A stretch of DNA of 64,000 bases. Source: Bradyrhizobium sp. WSM3983. Lineage in GTDB: Bacteria > Pseudomonadota > Alphaproteobacteria > Rhizobiales > Xanthobacteraceae. Shown here piece after piece: positions 18,320-26,696 of this stretch. The stretch is from contig NZ_AXAY01000010.1 of NCBI RefSeq assembly GCF_000473045.1, positions 186,001-250,000 on the forward strand, given 5' to 3'. The notes below the pieces were generated by a model. The model ran no database searches. It saw only the letters and a program-made list of their open reading frames with translations, and was not told where the DNA came from. Each line of letters starts with the position of its first letter. Position 1 is the first letter of the stretch. A program made the translations under genes and the position numbers.

Positions 18320-19249
18320 ATGCTATTTCGAATATTGGTTACCGGCTCTTCAGGCTTCATTGGTGGGGCGGTTTGTTCCGCCTTGTCGTCCGCCGGACAT
18401 CATGTCAGGGCGGCTTCGCGCAAGCCGGGCAGAGCGGGGAACAATCTGGAATGGGTGAAATTGCCCGATCTCGAAACCCAAGTGGACTGGCATCCGCTCC
18501 TCGAGGGCATCGACATCGTCGTGCATTTGGCCGCAATCGCCCACCGCAGCCGCGTCGATAGCGGCAACTACACGCGAGCCAATCGTGTTGCGACAAAAGG
18601 CTTGGCAGAGGCCTGTCGCCATCACACGGTCAAACGTTTGATTTTCATGTCGTCCATTGGTGCCCAGGCGGGCTCGGCGGCAGATAGCGTCGTTACGGAA
18701 AATGACAAGGCGTGCCCGGCCACGGCTTACGATCGAGCAAAGCTTGAGGCAGAAGAGGAAATTAAGCGCTCTGGCGTGCCGTATACAATTCTCAGGCCCG
18801 TGATCGTCTACGGCCCGGGAGCCAAGGCCAATATCGCCTTGATCGTACGTATTGCGGCGCTACCCATTCCGCTACCCTTTGGGGCCTTCCGTAATCGACG
18901 CTCTCTTCTATCAATTCGGAATCTGTCAGAAGCAGTCTTGTTCTGTCTCAGTGGATCCGCCACGCTAGACCAGACCTTCATCGTTTCCGATCCGGAACCG
19001 ATCACTATCGCCGAAATCTTCTCCACGCTAAGAGAAGGAATGGGACGTTCGCCTGGACTTATTTCGATACCGCCGCAGGCGCTCAAAGCGATGGTGATTG
19101 CAACAGGGCGCCGGTCGCTTTGGGATCGAATCGGGCGGGAGCTCGTTGCAAGCTCGGCTTGCCTGCAGAAGGCTGGATGGTCTCCTCGAGTTGAGACCAA
19201 GGCGGGCCTCCGTGCCATAGTCGAGCCGCCGTCTGGATCGTTGGAGTGA
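18320..19249 (+). CDS. NAD-dependent epimerase/dehydratase, WreQ-like 4-ketoreductase (candidate)
   Basis: A 309-residue extended SDR with LVTGSSGFIGGAV (nucleotide-binding motif, residues 7-19), MSSIGAQ (catalytic Ser) and Tyr137/Lys141 in YDRAK, so the active site is intact. It is seven bases ahead of a small initiating sugar transferase. The same pairing is known in Rhizobium etli, where WreQ reduces a 4-keto-6-deoxy-GlcNAc intermediate to QuiNAc and WreU transfers it to the lipid carrier. The role here is therefore inferred from context; a 4-epimerase function is the main alternative. Confidence 0.82.
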   Translation: MLFRILVTGSSGFIGGAVCSALSSAGHHVRAASRKPGRAGNNLEWVKLPDLETQVDWHPLLEGIDIVVHLAAIAHRSRVDSGNYTRANRVATKGLAEACRHHTVKRLIFMSSIGAQAGSAADSVVTENDKACPATAYDRAKLEAEEEIKRSGVPYTILRPVIVYGPGAKANIALIVRIAALPIPLPFGAFRNRRSLLSIRNLSEAVLFCLSGSATLDQTFIVSDPEPITIAEIFSTLREGMGRSPGLISIPPQALKAMVIATGRRSLWDRIGRELVASSACLQKAGWSPRVETKAGLRAIVEPPSGSLE

Positions 19250-19256
19250 TTGATCG

Positions 19257-19829
19257 ATGAAGCGGGCGTTCGATTTCGCAGCCTGCGCGCTGTTTCTTTT
19301 GATTTCTTGGCCGGTCCTCCTCGTCATCGCGATCGCCATTCGGCTTCAGAGCCCGGGTGCAGCGATCTTCGCGCAGGTTCGCGTCGGAAAGGGCGGGCAT
19401 CCATTTACCTGTTACAAGTTCCGGACGATGCGTGCGGGAACTGCAAATGTTCCTACACACCAGGTCGAGGCGTCGTCGGTCACCGCGCTCGGTGAGTACC
19501 TTCGGCGTTTCAAGGTCGACGAAATCCCGCAGCTGTACAACGTGCTGGTTGGCGATATGAGCCTTGTCGGACCTCGGCCGTGCTTGCCGTCCCAGGCGGC
19601 ACTGGTTGAGGCGCGCAAGCGATTAGGAGTCCTGACGGTCCTGCCTGGTATTACGGGCCTTGCGCAAAGCCGGGATATCGATATGTCGGACCCCAAGCGC
19701 CTGGCGGAAGTGGATGCCGAATATATCCGCAGCCAAAGCTTTGCCGGAGATCTGAATCTGATCTGGTCGACCCTTCGCGGGCATGGCGTTGGAGTCGATC
19801 GTGTCGTTCGGGACAAGCCCACCGGCTAG
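19257..19829 (+). CDS. initiating sugar-1-phosphate transferase, WreU/PglC-like
   Basis: A 190-residue small polyprenyl-phosphate phosphoglycosyl transferase. It has one N-terminal membrane segment (FAACALFLLISWPVLLVIAIAI), then QVRVGKGGHPFTCYKFRTM, LRRFKVDEIPQLYNVLVGDMSLVGPRP, and LPGITGLAQ. The acidic pair in KVDEIPQ and the R-P loop are signatures of this family. It would transfer a sugar-1-phosphate to undecaprenyl phosphate, starting the repeat unit. It lacks the extra membrane domain of WbaP-type enzymes. GGAG lies 11 bases before the ATG. Confidence 0.9.
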   Translation: MKRAFDFAACALFLLISWPVLLVIAIAIRLQSPGAAIFAQVRVGKGGHPFTCYKFRTMRAGTANVPTHQVEASSVTALGEYLRRFKVDEIPQLYNVLVGDMSLVGPRPCLPSQAALVEARKRLGVLTVLPGITGLAQSRDIDMSDPKRLAEVDAEYIRSQSFAGDLNLIWSTLRGHGVGVDRVVRDKPTG

Positions 19830-19866
19830 CCACACCGGGCAGACGGACCCTGCGGTCAAGTAACCA

Positions 19867-20748
19867 TCAAGACGGTTTCTTGATGGGCGATCGATCAAAC
19901 AAGGGGTGAAAGGTCCGGGGCTTCCAACCGAAATCCTGTGACGCAGGTTTCGAATCGAAAATCATATCTTTCGTCATGCGAGTACCCATCGCCACGTTCG
20001 CACCTGGAAAGAGTGGTTTCGCGAAAACGAAGGCGGCCTTCCAGAGGGAAGCGGGAATCGAAATGGTTCGTTGGGGTACCCCCATTCCTTCAAAAATCCT
20101 GCCGATCATGTCACGATAGGTCAGCGTCTCACCGCCGGGGAGAGAATAGAACTTGTTCGCAGCGGAAGCGGTTGATGCCGCTGCGATGGCTCCGCTGGCC
20201 AGGTCTTCGGCATGCACTGGCTGTCGGAGGCCCGAGCCGCCGCCGACCAACGGCATGAAGCCAAATCGTCGGATGAGGCGCGAGAGCGGCGTAATGTTTG
20301 TGTCGCGACCGGGATCGTAGATCAATGTCGGACGCAAGATCGTCCATTCGACATCGTTGCGCTTGCAAGCCAGCACGATCTTGTCTTCAGCCTCGGCGAG
20401 CCTTTCCAACAACTCCCGCTCTTCAGCGACCTCACTGTCTCGCTTGGTCATGACACTGGTGGAACTGAATACGACGATCCGCTTCAGCGAAGGATTGAAG
20501 ATATGGGGAAGCGCGTCCGCCAGCAGAATGGCATCGGCAGTGCAGTAGAGGGTCGTGAACGCCGGGAAGTTTAGAGTCTCAGGCTTTGCCAAGTCACCGC
20601 AAAACCAGTCGACGTTTGCAGCGCTCTTGCGTGATCTGGAAAGGGCGAGCGGCCGTTGTCCACTCTGCAGCAGCAGCCGCAGAATATGACCGCCGACCAA
20701 CCCAGTGGCGCCAACAACCAAGCATCTTCTTGTGTCCGCTGAGCTCAT
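19867..20748 (-). CDS. atypical SDR family NAD(P)-binding protein
   Basis: A 293-residue protein from the start MSSADTRRCLVVGATG. The Rossmann motif is VVGATGLVGGHIL, and VEWTILRPTLIYDPG, HAEDLASGAI and the C-terminal half follow extended/atypical SDR architecture. Where the neighbour at 18320 has Tyr-x3-Lys, this protein reads LAEAEDKI, so the catalytic Tyr is absent. It may be an atypical, possibly non-catalytic or differently acting family member. It is convergent with the sugar transferase gene, 37 bases away. A TTG start at 20790 is possible. Confidence 0.75.
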   Translation of the reverse strand: MSSADTRRCLVVGATGLVGGHILRLLLQSGQRPLALSRSRKSAANVDWFCGDLAKPETLNFPAFTTLYCTADAILLADALPHIFNPSLKRIVVFSSTSVMTKRDSEVAEERELLERLAEAEDKIVLACKRNDVEWTILRPTLIYDPGRDTNITPLSRLIRRFGFMPLVGGGSGLRQPVHAEDLASGAIAAASTASAANKFYSLPGGETLTYRDMIGRIFEGMGVPQRTISIPASLWKAAFVFAKPLFPGANVAMGTRMTKDMIFDSKPASQDFGWKPRTFHPLFDRSPIKKPS

Positions 20749-21080
20749 TTCTGGAGGCACTTGTTGAACGATCCAGATTCGCACGCCCAAGGAATATAGT
20801 CCAGTGAAGCGTTTCTAGCTTCACCTCTTCCGCTGTCGGAATCAAGCGGCTGACGCTCGCGAGTCTTGTATTTGACTACGTTGCCATGGCGCGGCGGGCC
20901 GTCCGCCAACTGGCTGCCAATAATGCCGGGATAACGTCATTGACGCCGGCCGCGCTCTTTTCCACCGCGCAACTGCTCGAGCTTCAATTCGTAGAGGGTG
21001 CGGCAACATTGTAGAATTGCGGGCGTTACTCTATCATCCCATCGTCGTGAGATGAGATCGCAACAAGCTAGGGGGTGGCA
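20749..21080. other. intergenic region, nothing recognised
   Basis: About 330 bases between the atypical SDR gene and a methyltransferase pseudogene. A 43-codon plus-strand frame from an ATG near 20884 has no ribosome binding site or family character. No promoter or repeat is clear. Confidence 0.4.
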
Positions 21081-21880
21081 GTGGCTTTGTCGAATATGCT
21101 GGATGTCGTCAGGATGAAGCTGTTCCCTCCGAACTATGACGCGTGGATCGCGAAGAGCCACACGTACTAGGAGCGTCTCGTTTCGTCAGGGGCAACCTAT
21201 GCAGGCCGGTGGCGTCCGTTGGACCATCTCAGTTTTACCGACTACAGCGGCGATATCATCAACGCGTCCCACCGGCACCTTGCCGCTGCGCCGCTCGGTC
21301 ATCAGGGCGTCGACTTCCTGATCGAACTTGGCATCACCGGTTATTTACGACGCGGCGATGCGCTGAAGCTTTATGAGCGGCGTTCCGAGCTCCCGGAGAT
21401 ATTCTGGAGGCTGGCACCAACAAAGGACTGTCAACCTCGATTCTAGCACAGGCACTTCACGATCGGGGCTACGGCTTCATCGAGACGATCGAACTGGATC
21501 GCGAAAACAGTGTTGAAGCCGAGCGGAATTTAGCGGGACGCCCGGGCAGCGAGAGCGTGACATTCACTATCTCGGATGCGACGCGGCGCATGAACGAAGT
21601 TGCCGTACAGGGGAAGAAATACGGCTTCATCTTCATCGACCACTGGCACGGATATCAGGCTACAATCGACGCCGCAGAGCTCGCCAGAAAACTGCTGGTC
21701 GATGGCGGTTTCGTCATGTTTCATGATTTCCTCGATCCCGGGAATGCGGATCGGCGACACGTCTATGGCGTTTACCAAGCCGTGCTCGACCGAATAGTTG
21801 ACGACGATCGCTTTTCCTTTGCGGGCGTCTCCGGGTGCTGCGCGATCTTTCAGTATAGTGGCGTTCAAGAAGCTCGATAA
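21081..21880 (+). pseudogene. class I SAM methyltransferase, broken by a stop codon and a frameshift
   Basis: Reading from GTG at 21081 gives MALSNMLDVVRMKLFPPNYD, interrupted by an in-frame TAG at 21168-21170, then continues in the same frame through GATYAGRWRPLDHLSF and LIELGITGYLRRGDALKLYE. Near 21375-21395 the coding sense moves to another frame, which reads APGDILEAGTNKGLSTSILA (methyltransferase motif I) and continues through GFIFIDHWHGY and MFHDFLDPGN to TGA at 21878. The pieces add up to a normal-length enzyme of the Methyltransf_24 kind. Two independent lesions indicate a decayed gene, unless sequencing errors are shown. Confidence 0.75.
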
Positions 21881-21974
21881 ATTTCGAGAAGCCGCGCACC
21901 CCCGTGAGGGGTCATGAGGTTGCGGCAACCGAGCTGCATCGGTGCAGCCGGTGGCGCGTGACTAGAACCCGCCT

Positions 21975-22256
21975 CTAGCGAATTGCGCCCGAGGTCGGGG
22001 TCGCCCCGGTCGGCTGCGCGGCCCCTTCCTTTGGCCGGTCGGCGGCCGGGATCTGGCGCAGGCGTTGGCGCTCCTTCATCCAGGCATCGTATTCCGGGGT
22101 GCCCGCCCGCGGCGGCGCGTCCGCAGGCAGGCCGCCGGCCCATTGCGGGACATAGTCGCCCATGCCGGTCGACAGCTTCTCGTTGACGGTGCCGCAGCCG
22201 GACAGGCCCGCGGCAAGCCCGACGAGGAGCAGGAGAGAATGGAAACGCTTGGACAT
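21975..22256 (-). CDS. small predicted lipoprotein
   Basis: A 93-residue protein with a lipoprotein signal: basic start MSKRFHS, hydrophobic LLLLVGLAAGL, and lipobox LSGC ending at Cys21. The mature part is polar and proline/alanine-rich (WAGGLPADAPPRAGTPEYDAWMKERQ) and probably little folded. The function is unknown. It lies outside the polysaccharide locus proper and has typical high-GC codon use. It is divergent from the Liv transporter operon. Confidence 0.8.
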   Translation of the reverse strand: MSKRFHSLLLLVGLAAGLSGCGTVNEKLSTGMGDYVPQWAGGLPADAPPRAGTPEYDAWMKERQRLRQIPAADRPKEGAAQPTGATPTSGAIR

Positions 22257-22786
22257 CGTACGGGGCCTGGATCGAAATGGGGCTGGTCAGACGCCGGATA
22301 GCCAGCGGGTCAGGAACGGTAGCCTTCAACAAGGTAAAATTGGCTTATTCGAGGTAGGTACCAAAATACCGAATTACATCAGCGCCTCATTTGCCGATAT
22401 TCAAATTCTGCAAATGAAAGGCGAAATCCTCCATCCCCCGATGGGTCGCATTTCTAGACTGCGGCCATCGGCTCGCGACAATCTGGCTTGGTCGGCAACC
22501 GGGCTTTTTCGTTGACAGGTCCATCTTATTTGTACAATCGTACAAATGGAAGCGGCCTAGCTCGGAGCGCTCGGGTTACCCCGGCGTAACCGCGACTTCG
22601 CTCTCCACGCTTGGTCATGGGGACACGCGGCTTGCGCCGAATGGTCGCCGAACGTCCGATTGACAATGAGGGCGCGAAAGACGCCATGTTGCGCGCGACA
22701 TCGCTCGCGCGTGGGTTAAGGTGAGGCAAGGATCGGGCACTCGGTCTGGCGCACAAGAGGTCAGGAATGAAGGGGAGGGACATCTG
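22257..22786. other. 530-base divergent intergenic region
   Basis: The part from 22320 to 22440 is visibly more A/T-rich than the surroundings and includes an inverted repeat CATTTGC/GCAAATG (22388-22416). A promoter-operator-like element is annotated separately at 22512-22547. From there to the start codon at 22787 there are about 240 bases with no gene I can support; a second TTGACA occurs near 22662. Confidence 0.45.
22512..22547 (+). promoter_or_regulatory. candidate promoter with perfect palindromic operator upstream of the Liv operon
   Basis: TTGACA at 22512-22517 is followed after 15 bases by TACAAT at 22533-22538. The -10 box lies inside a perfect inverted repeat, ATTTGTAC and GTACAAAT separated by four bases (22528-22547). 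Such a site over the -10 box fits repression by a dimeric TetR- or GntR-type regulator. No regulator gene is adjacent. Confidence 0.45.
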
Positions 22787-23965
22787 ATGTTCGAACGCAA
22801 ACAGTTTTCTCGGGCGGCCGCGCTTGCCGCCATCGCCGGCCTCGCGGCCGTCGCACCGGCCAAGGCGGAAGATACCGTCAAAGTCGGCCTGATCCTGCCG
22901 ATGACCGGCGGCCAGGCTTCGACCGGCAAGCAGATCGAGAACGCGATCAAGCTCTACATGCAGCAGAAGGGCGACACCGTCGCCGGCAAGAAGATCGAGA
23001 TCATCCTCAAGGACGACGCGGCGATTCCGGACAAAACCAAGACCGCCGCGCAGGAGCTGATCGTCAACGACAAGGTCAATTTCATCGGCGGCTTCGGCGT
23101 GACGCCGGCGGCGCTCGCGGCCGCGCCGCTGGCGACGCAGGCCAAGATTCCTGAAGTCGTGATGGCGGCCGGCACTTCGATCATCACCGAGCGCTCGCCC
23201 TATATCGTGCGCACCAGCTTCACGCTCGCGCAGTCCTCGACCATCATCGGCGACTGGGCGGTGAAAAACGGCATCAAGAAGGTGGCGACGCTCACCTCGG
23301 ACTACGCGCCGGGCAATGACGCGCTCAACTTCTTCAAGGAGCACTTTACGGCTGGCGGCGGTGAGGTGGTCGAAGAGGTCAAGACGCCGCTCGCCAACCC
23401 CGACTTCGCGCCGTTCCTGCAGCGCATGAAGGATGCCAAGCCCGACGCGATCTTCGTGTTCGTTCCGGCGGGCCAGGGCGGCAACTTCATGAAGCAGTAT
23501 GCCGAGCGCGGCCTCGACAAGGCCGGCATCAAGGTCATCGGACCCGGCGACGTCACCGACGACGACCTGCTCAACAACATGGGCGACGCCGTGCTCGGAA
23601 CTGTGACCGCGCACATCTATTCAGCGGCGCATCCCTCGCAGATGAACAAGGATTTCGTCGCCGCCTACAAGAAGGCGTTCGGCACGCGTCCCGGCTTCAT
23701 GGCGGTGAGCGGCTATGACGGCATCCACCTGATCTACGAGGCGTTGAAGAAGACCAATGGCGACACCGACGGCACCAAGCTGGTCGAAGCCATGAAAGGT
23801 CAGAAGTGGGAGAGCCCGCGCGGTCCGATATCGATCGATCCGGAGACGCGCGACATCGTCCAGAACGTCTACATCCGCAAGGTCGAGAAGGCCGACGGCG
23901 AGCTCTACAACGTCGAGTTCGCGACCTTCGAGGCCGTCAAGGATCTCGGCAAGACCAAGAAGTGA
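22787..23965 (+). CDS. ABC transporter substrate-binding protein, Liv (branched-chain amino acid) type
   Basis: A 392-residue periplasmic binding protein. The signal peptide is MFERKQFSRAAALAAIAGL and continues to a cleavage site after AKA (about residue 27). The mature protein starts DTVKVGLILPMTGGQASTGK, the peripla_BP_6 opening, and contains IIGDWAVKNGIKKVATLTSDYA and GFMAVSGYDGIHLIYEAL. This family binds amino acids, but also amides, aromatic acids and other small molecules, so the ligand is open. ATG at 22787 has AGGGGAGGGA upstream. It leads a six-gene operon with two permeases, two ATPases and a MetE-like enzyme. Confidence 0.93.
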   Translation: MFERKQFSRAAALAAIAGLAAVAPAKAEDTVKVGLILPMTGGQASTGKQIENAIKLYMQQKGDTVAGKKIEIILKDDAAIPDKTKTAAQELIVNDKVNFIGGFGVTPAALAAAPLATQAKIPEVVMAAGTSIITERSPYIVRTSFTLAQSSTIIGDWAVKNGIKKVATLTSDYAPGNDALNFFKEHFTAGGGEVVEEVKTPLANPDFAPFLQRMKDAKPDAIFVFVPAGQGGNFMKQYAERGLDKAGIKVIGPGDVTDDDLLNNMGDAVLGTVTAHIYSAAHPSQMNKDFVAAYKKAFGTRPGFMAVSGYDGIHLIYEALKKTNGDTDGTKLVEAMKGQKWESPRGPISIDPETRDIVQNVYIRKVEKADGELYNVEFATFEAVKDLGKTKK

Positions 23966-24037
23966 CGCGCGCAGGCAGGTCAACCCGGAGCGCGCTTGGC
24001 GCGCTCCGGCCGTGACGACTAATTCCAAGCTGAGACG

Positions 24038-24907
24038 ATGACCTCAATCCTCACCAACCTGTTCGATGGCGTTGCCTACGGCATGCTGCTGTTCGTGCTC
24101 GCCTGCGGGCTCGCGGTTACGCTCGGCCTGATGAACTTCGTCAACCTCGCCCACGGCGCCTTCGCCATGGCGGGAGGCTATGTTTGTATGGTGCTGGTCA
24201 ACAGGATGGGGTGGCCGTTCTTCGCGGCGCTGCCGCTCGCCTTTGTCTCCGCGGCTGCGATCGGAATCGCCCTCGAGCGCACGCTGTACCGCCACCTCTA
24301 CACGCGCAGTCATCTCGACCAGGTGCTGTTCACGATCGGACTGACGTTCATGTCGGTCGCGGCCGTCGACTACATCCAGGGATCGTCGCGGGTCTTCATC
24401 AACCTGCCGGACGCGCTGCAGGGCCAGTTCGACCTGTTCGGCGTCGGCATCGGCCGCTACCGGCTGATGATCATCGTGATCTGCGGCCTGCTCACCATCG
24501 GTCTCCAGATGGTGCTGGCCAAGACCCGCTTCGGCAGCCGCCTGCGCGCCGCCGTCGATGATCCCCGCGCCGCGAGCGGCCTCGGCATCAACGTGCCGCA
24601 GGTGTTCGCCTTCACCTTTGCTTTTGGATGCGGGCTTGCCGGTCTCGGTGGTGCGCTGAGCGCCGAGATCCTCGGCCTCGATCCATATTTCCCGCTGAAG
24701 TTCATGATCTACTTCCTGATCGTGGTCACCGTCGGCGGCTCGTCCTCGATCACCGGACCATTTTTGGCCTCGCTCCTGCTCGGCATCGGCGACGTCGCCG
24801 GCAAATACTACGTGCCGAAGATGGGACCCTTCGTGATCTACACCATGATGATCGTGATCCTGATCTGGCGTCCGAACGGCCTGTTCGGCCGCACGGCCGC
24901 GCGTTGA
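24038..24907 (+). CDS. livH: branched-chain amino acid-type ABC permease (LivH)
   Basis: A 289-residue inner-membrane permease with about eight spans. It opens LFDGVAYGMLLFVLACGLAVTLGLMNFVNLAHGAFAM, the LivH signature including N-L-A-H-G. GINVPQVFAFTFAFGCGLAGLGGAL is the cytoplasmic coupling region that docks with the ATPase. It follows the binding-protein gene by 72 bases and is followed after eight bases by livM. Confidence 0.94.
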   Translation: MTSILTNLFDGVAYGMLLFVLACGLAVTLGLMNFVNLAHGAFAMAGGYVCMVLVNRMGWPFFAALPLAFVSAAAIGIALERTLYRHLYTRSHLDQVLFTIGLTFMSVAAVDYIQGSSRVFINLPDALQGQFDLFGVGIGRYRLMIIVICGLLTIGLQMVLAKTRFGSRLRAAVDDPRAASGLGINVPQVFAFTFAFGCGLAGLGGALSAEILGLDPYFPLKFMIYFLIVVTVGGSSSITGPFLASLLLGIGDVAGKYYVPKMGPFVIYTMMIVILIWRPNGLFGRTAAR

Positions 24908-24915
24908 GTTTGCCG

Positions 24916-25944
24916 ATGAGCGCTTCTTCCGACGTCGGTTATCACGCCCAGCGGCAGGCGCGCTGGCACTATGGCGAGGCCGCCTTCTGGCTCGTCGTGC
25001 TCGCCTGCGGCTTTCTGTTTCCCACGCGCTATCTGATCATGACCGACATCCTGCGGCTGGCGCTGTTTGCGATGTCGCTCGATCTCATCCTCGGCTATGC
25101 CGGCATTGTCTCGCTCGGCCATGCCGCCTTCTTCGGCGTCGGCGCCTATGCCGCGGGATTGCTGGCGCTGCACGGCATCATCAACGAGCCGGTGCTGGCG
25201 CTGATCGCGGCGGGCCTCGCCGCGATGGTGCTCGGCTTTGCCACCAGCTTCCTGGTGATCCGCGGCGTCGATCTGACCCGGCTGATGGTCACGCTCGGCA
25301 TCGCGCTGCTGCTGGAGGCACTCGCCGAGCGCTTCTCCAACATCACCGGGGGCACTGATGGCCTGCAGGGCATCGAGATGCAGCCGATCCTTGGCGAGAT
25401 CCCGTTCGACATGTTCGGCAAAGCCGGCTTCTTCTATTCGCTGGCCGTTCTGTTCGTGCTGTTCCTTCTCGCCCGCCGCATCGTGCACTCGCCGTTCGGC
25501 CTGTCGTTGCGCGCGATCAAGAACAATCCGCTGCGCGCTGCTGCCATCGGCATCCCCGTCAACCGCCGCCTGATCGCGATCTACACGCTCGCGGCGTTCT
25601 ATGCCGGCATTGCCGGTGCGCTGTTCACCCAGACCACAGCGATCGCTTCGCTCGACGTGTTCGCCTTCGATCGCTCCGCCGATCTGATGCTGGTGCTCGT
25701 GATCGGGGGCACCGGTTATCTCTATGGCGGGCTGATCGGCGCGGTGATCTTCCGCATGCTGCAGGAAGTGTTCTCGACCATCACCCCGCAATATTGGCAG
25801 TTCTGGATCGGCCTCGTGCTGGTCGTGATCGTGCTGGTCGGCCGCCAGCGCCTGCATCGCTGGGCGCTGTATGTGCCCAATCTGGTCATCAAGCAGGTGG
25901 CGGGACGCAAGGCCGTCGTCGCCGTGCCGGAGAGCGACGCATGA
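24916..25944 (+). CDS. livM: branched-chain amino acid-type ABC permease (LivM)
   Basis: A 342-residue permease partner of LivH. LDLILGYAGIVSLGHAAFFGVGAYAAG is the LivM signature, and SLRAIKNNPLRAAAIGIPVN is the coupling helix region. The C-terminus extends as a basic tail (RWALYVPNLVIKQVAGRKAV). The start is ATG at 24916; longer in-frame translations run inside livH in another frame and are rejected. Its stop overlaps the livG start in an ATGA. Confidence 0.92.
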   Translation: MSASSDVGYHAQRQARWHYGEAAFWLVVLACGFLFPTRYLIMTDILRLALFAMSLDLILGYAGIVSLGHAAFFGVGAYAAGLLALHGIINEPVLALIAAGLAAMVLGFATSFLVIRGVDLTRLMVTLGIALLLEALAERFSNITGGTDGLQGIEMQPILGEIPFDMFGKAGFFYSLAVLFVLFLLARRIVHSPFGLSLRAIKNNPLRAAAIGIPVNRRLIAIYTLAAFYAGIAGALFTQTTAIASLDVFAFDRSADLMLVLVIGGTGYLYGGLIGAVIFRMLQEVFSTITPQYWQFWIGLVLVVIVLVGRQRLHRWALYVPNLVIKQVAGRKAVVAVPESDA

Positions 25945-26696
25945 CCATCGCGCTCGAAACCCGGAATCTCGAAAAGACGTTTGGTGGCCTGCGCGTCACC
26001 CGCGACCTGTCGCTCAAGATCGAGCAGGGCGCCCGCCATGCGCTGATCGGCCCGAACGGCGCGGGCAAGACCACTGTCATCAACCAGCTCACCGGCGTGC
26101 TCAAGCCGAACTCGGGCCGCATCCTGCTCGAAGGCCAGGACATCACCGATCTGCCCGTGCACAAGCGCGTTCTGCGCGGTCTGTCGCGCACCTTCCAGAT
26201 CAACCAGCTCTATCCTGATCTGACCCCGCTTGAAACCATTGGCCTGGCCGTCTCCGAGCGCCTCGGCCATGGCGGCGACTGGTGGCGACGAATGGGCACC
26301 CGCAACGACGTCAACGACGAGATCGCCGATCTCCTGACGCGCTTCCATCTGCTCGATGTCATGAACGAACAGACCGTGACGCTACCTTACGGCAAGCAGC
26401 GCCTGCTCGAGATCGCGGTTGCGATCGCCGCCAAGCCGCGGGTGCTGCTGCTCGACGAGCCCGCCGCCGGCGTGCCGGAGAGCGAGCGCCACGACATTCT
26501 CGCCGTCGTCGGTAGCCTGCCGCGCGACGTCACCGTGCTGCTGATCGAGCACGACATGGATCTCGTGTTCTCCTTTGCCGACCGCATCTCGGTGCTGGTC
26601 TCCGGCGCGCTGCTGACCGAAGGCCCGCCCGACCAGGTCGCGCGTGATCCCCAGGTGAAGGCGGTCTATCTCGGCGAAGAGGCGGTCAATGTCTGA
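25941..26696 (+). CDS. livG: Liv-type ABC transporter ATPase (LivG)
   Basis: A 251-residue ATPase. Walker A is GPNGAGKTT, the Q-loop follows in SRTFQINQLYPDLTPLE, Walker B is VLLLDEPAAG, and the switch His is in IEHDMDLVF. The signature motif reads LPYGKQRLLEIA rather than a canonical LSGGQ; LivG proteins often have L-x-Y-G-x-Q here. The ATG overlaps the livM stop and its own stop overlaps livF by eight bases, so translation is coupled. Confidence 0.94.
   Translation: MTIALETRNLEKTFGGLRVTRDLSLKIEQGARHALIGPNGAGKTTVINQLTGVLKPNSGRILLEGQDITDLPVHKRVLRGLSRTFQINQLYPDLTPLETIGLAVSERLGHGGDWWRRMGTRNDVNDEIADLLTRFHLLDVMNEQTVTLPYGKQRLLEIAVAIAAKPRVLLLDEPAAGVPESERHDILAVVGSLPRDVTVLLIEHDMDLVFSFADRISVLVSGALLTEGPPDQVARDPQVKAVYLGEEAVNV

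Noticed and set aside
22526..23614. 362-codon minus-strand frame over the binding-protein gene
   Set aside because: Antisense shadow; no family features.
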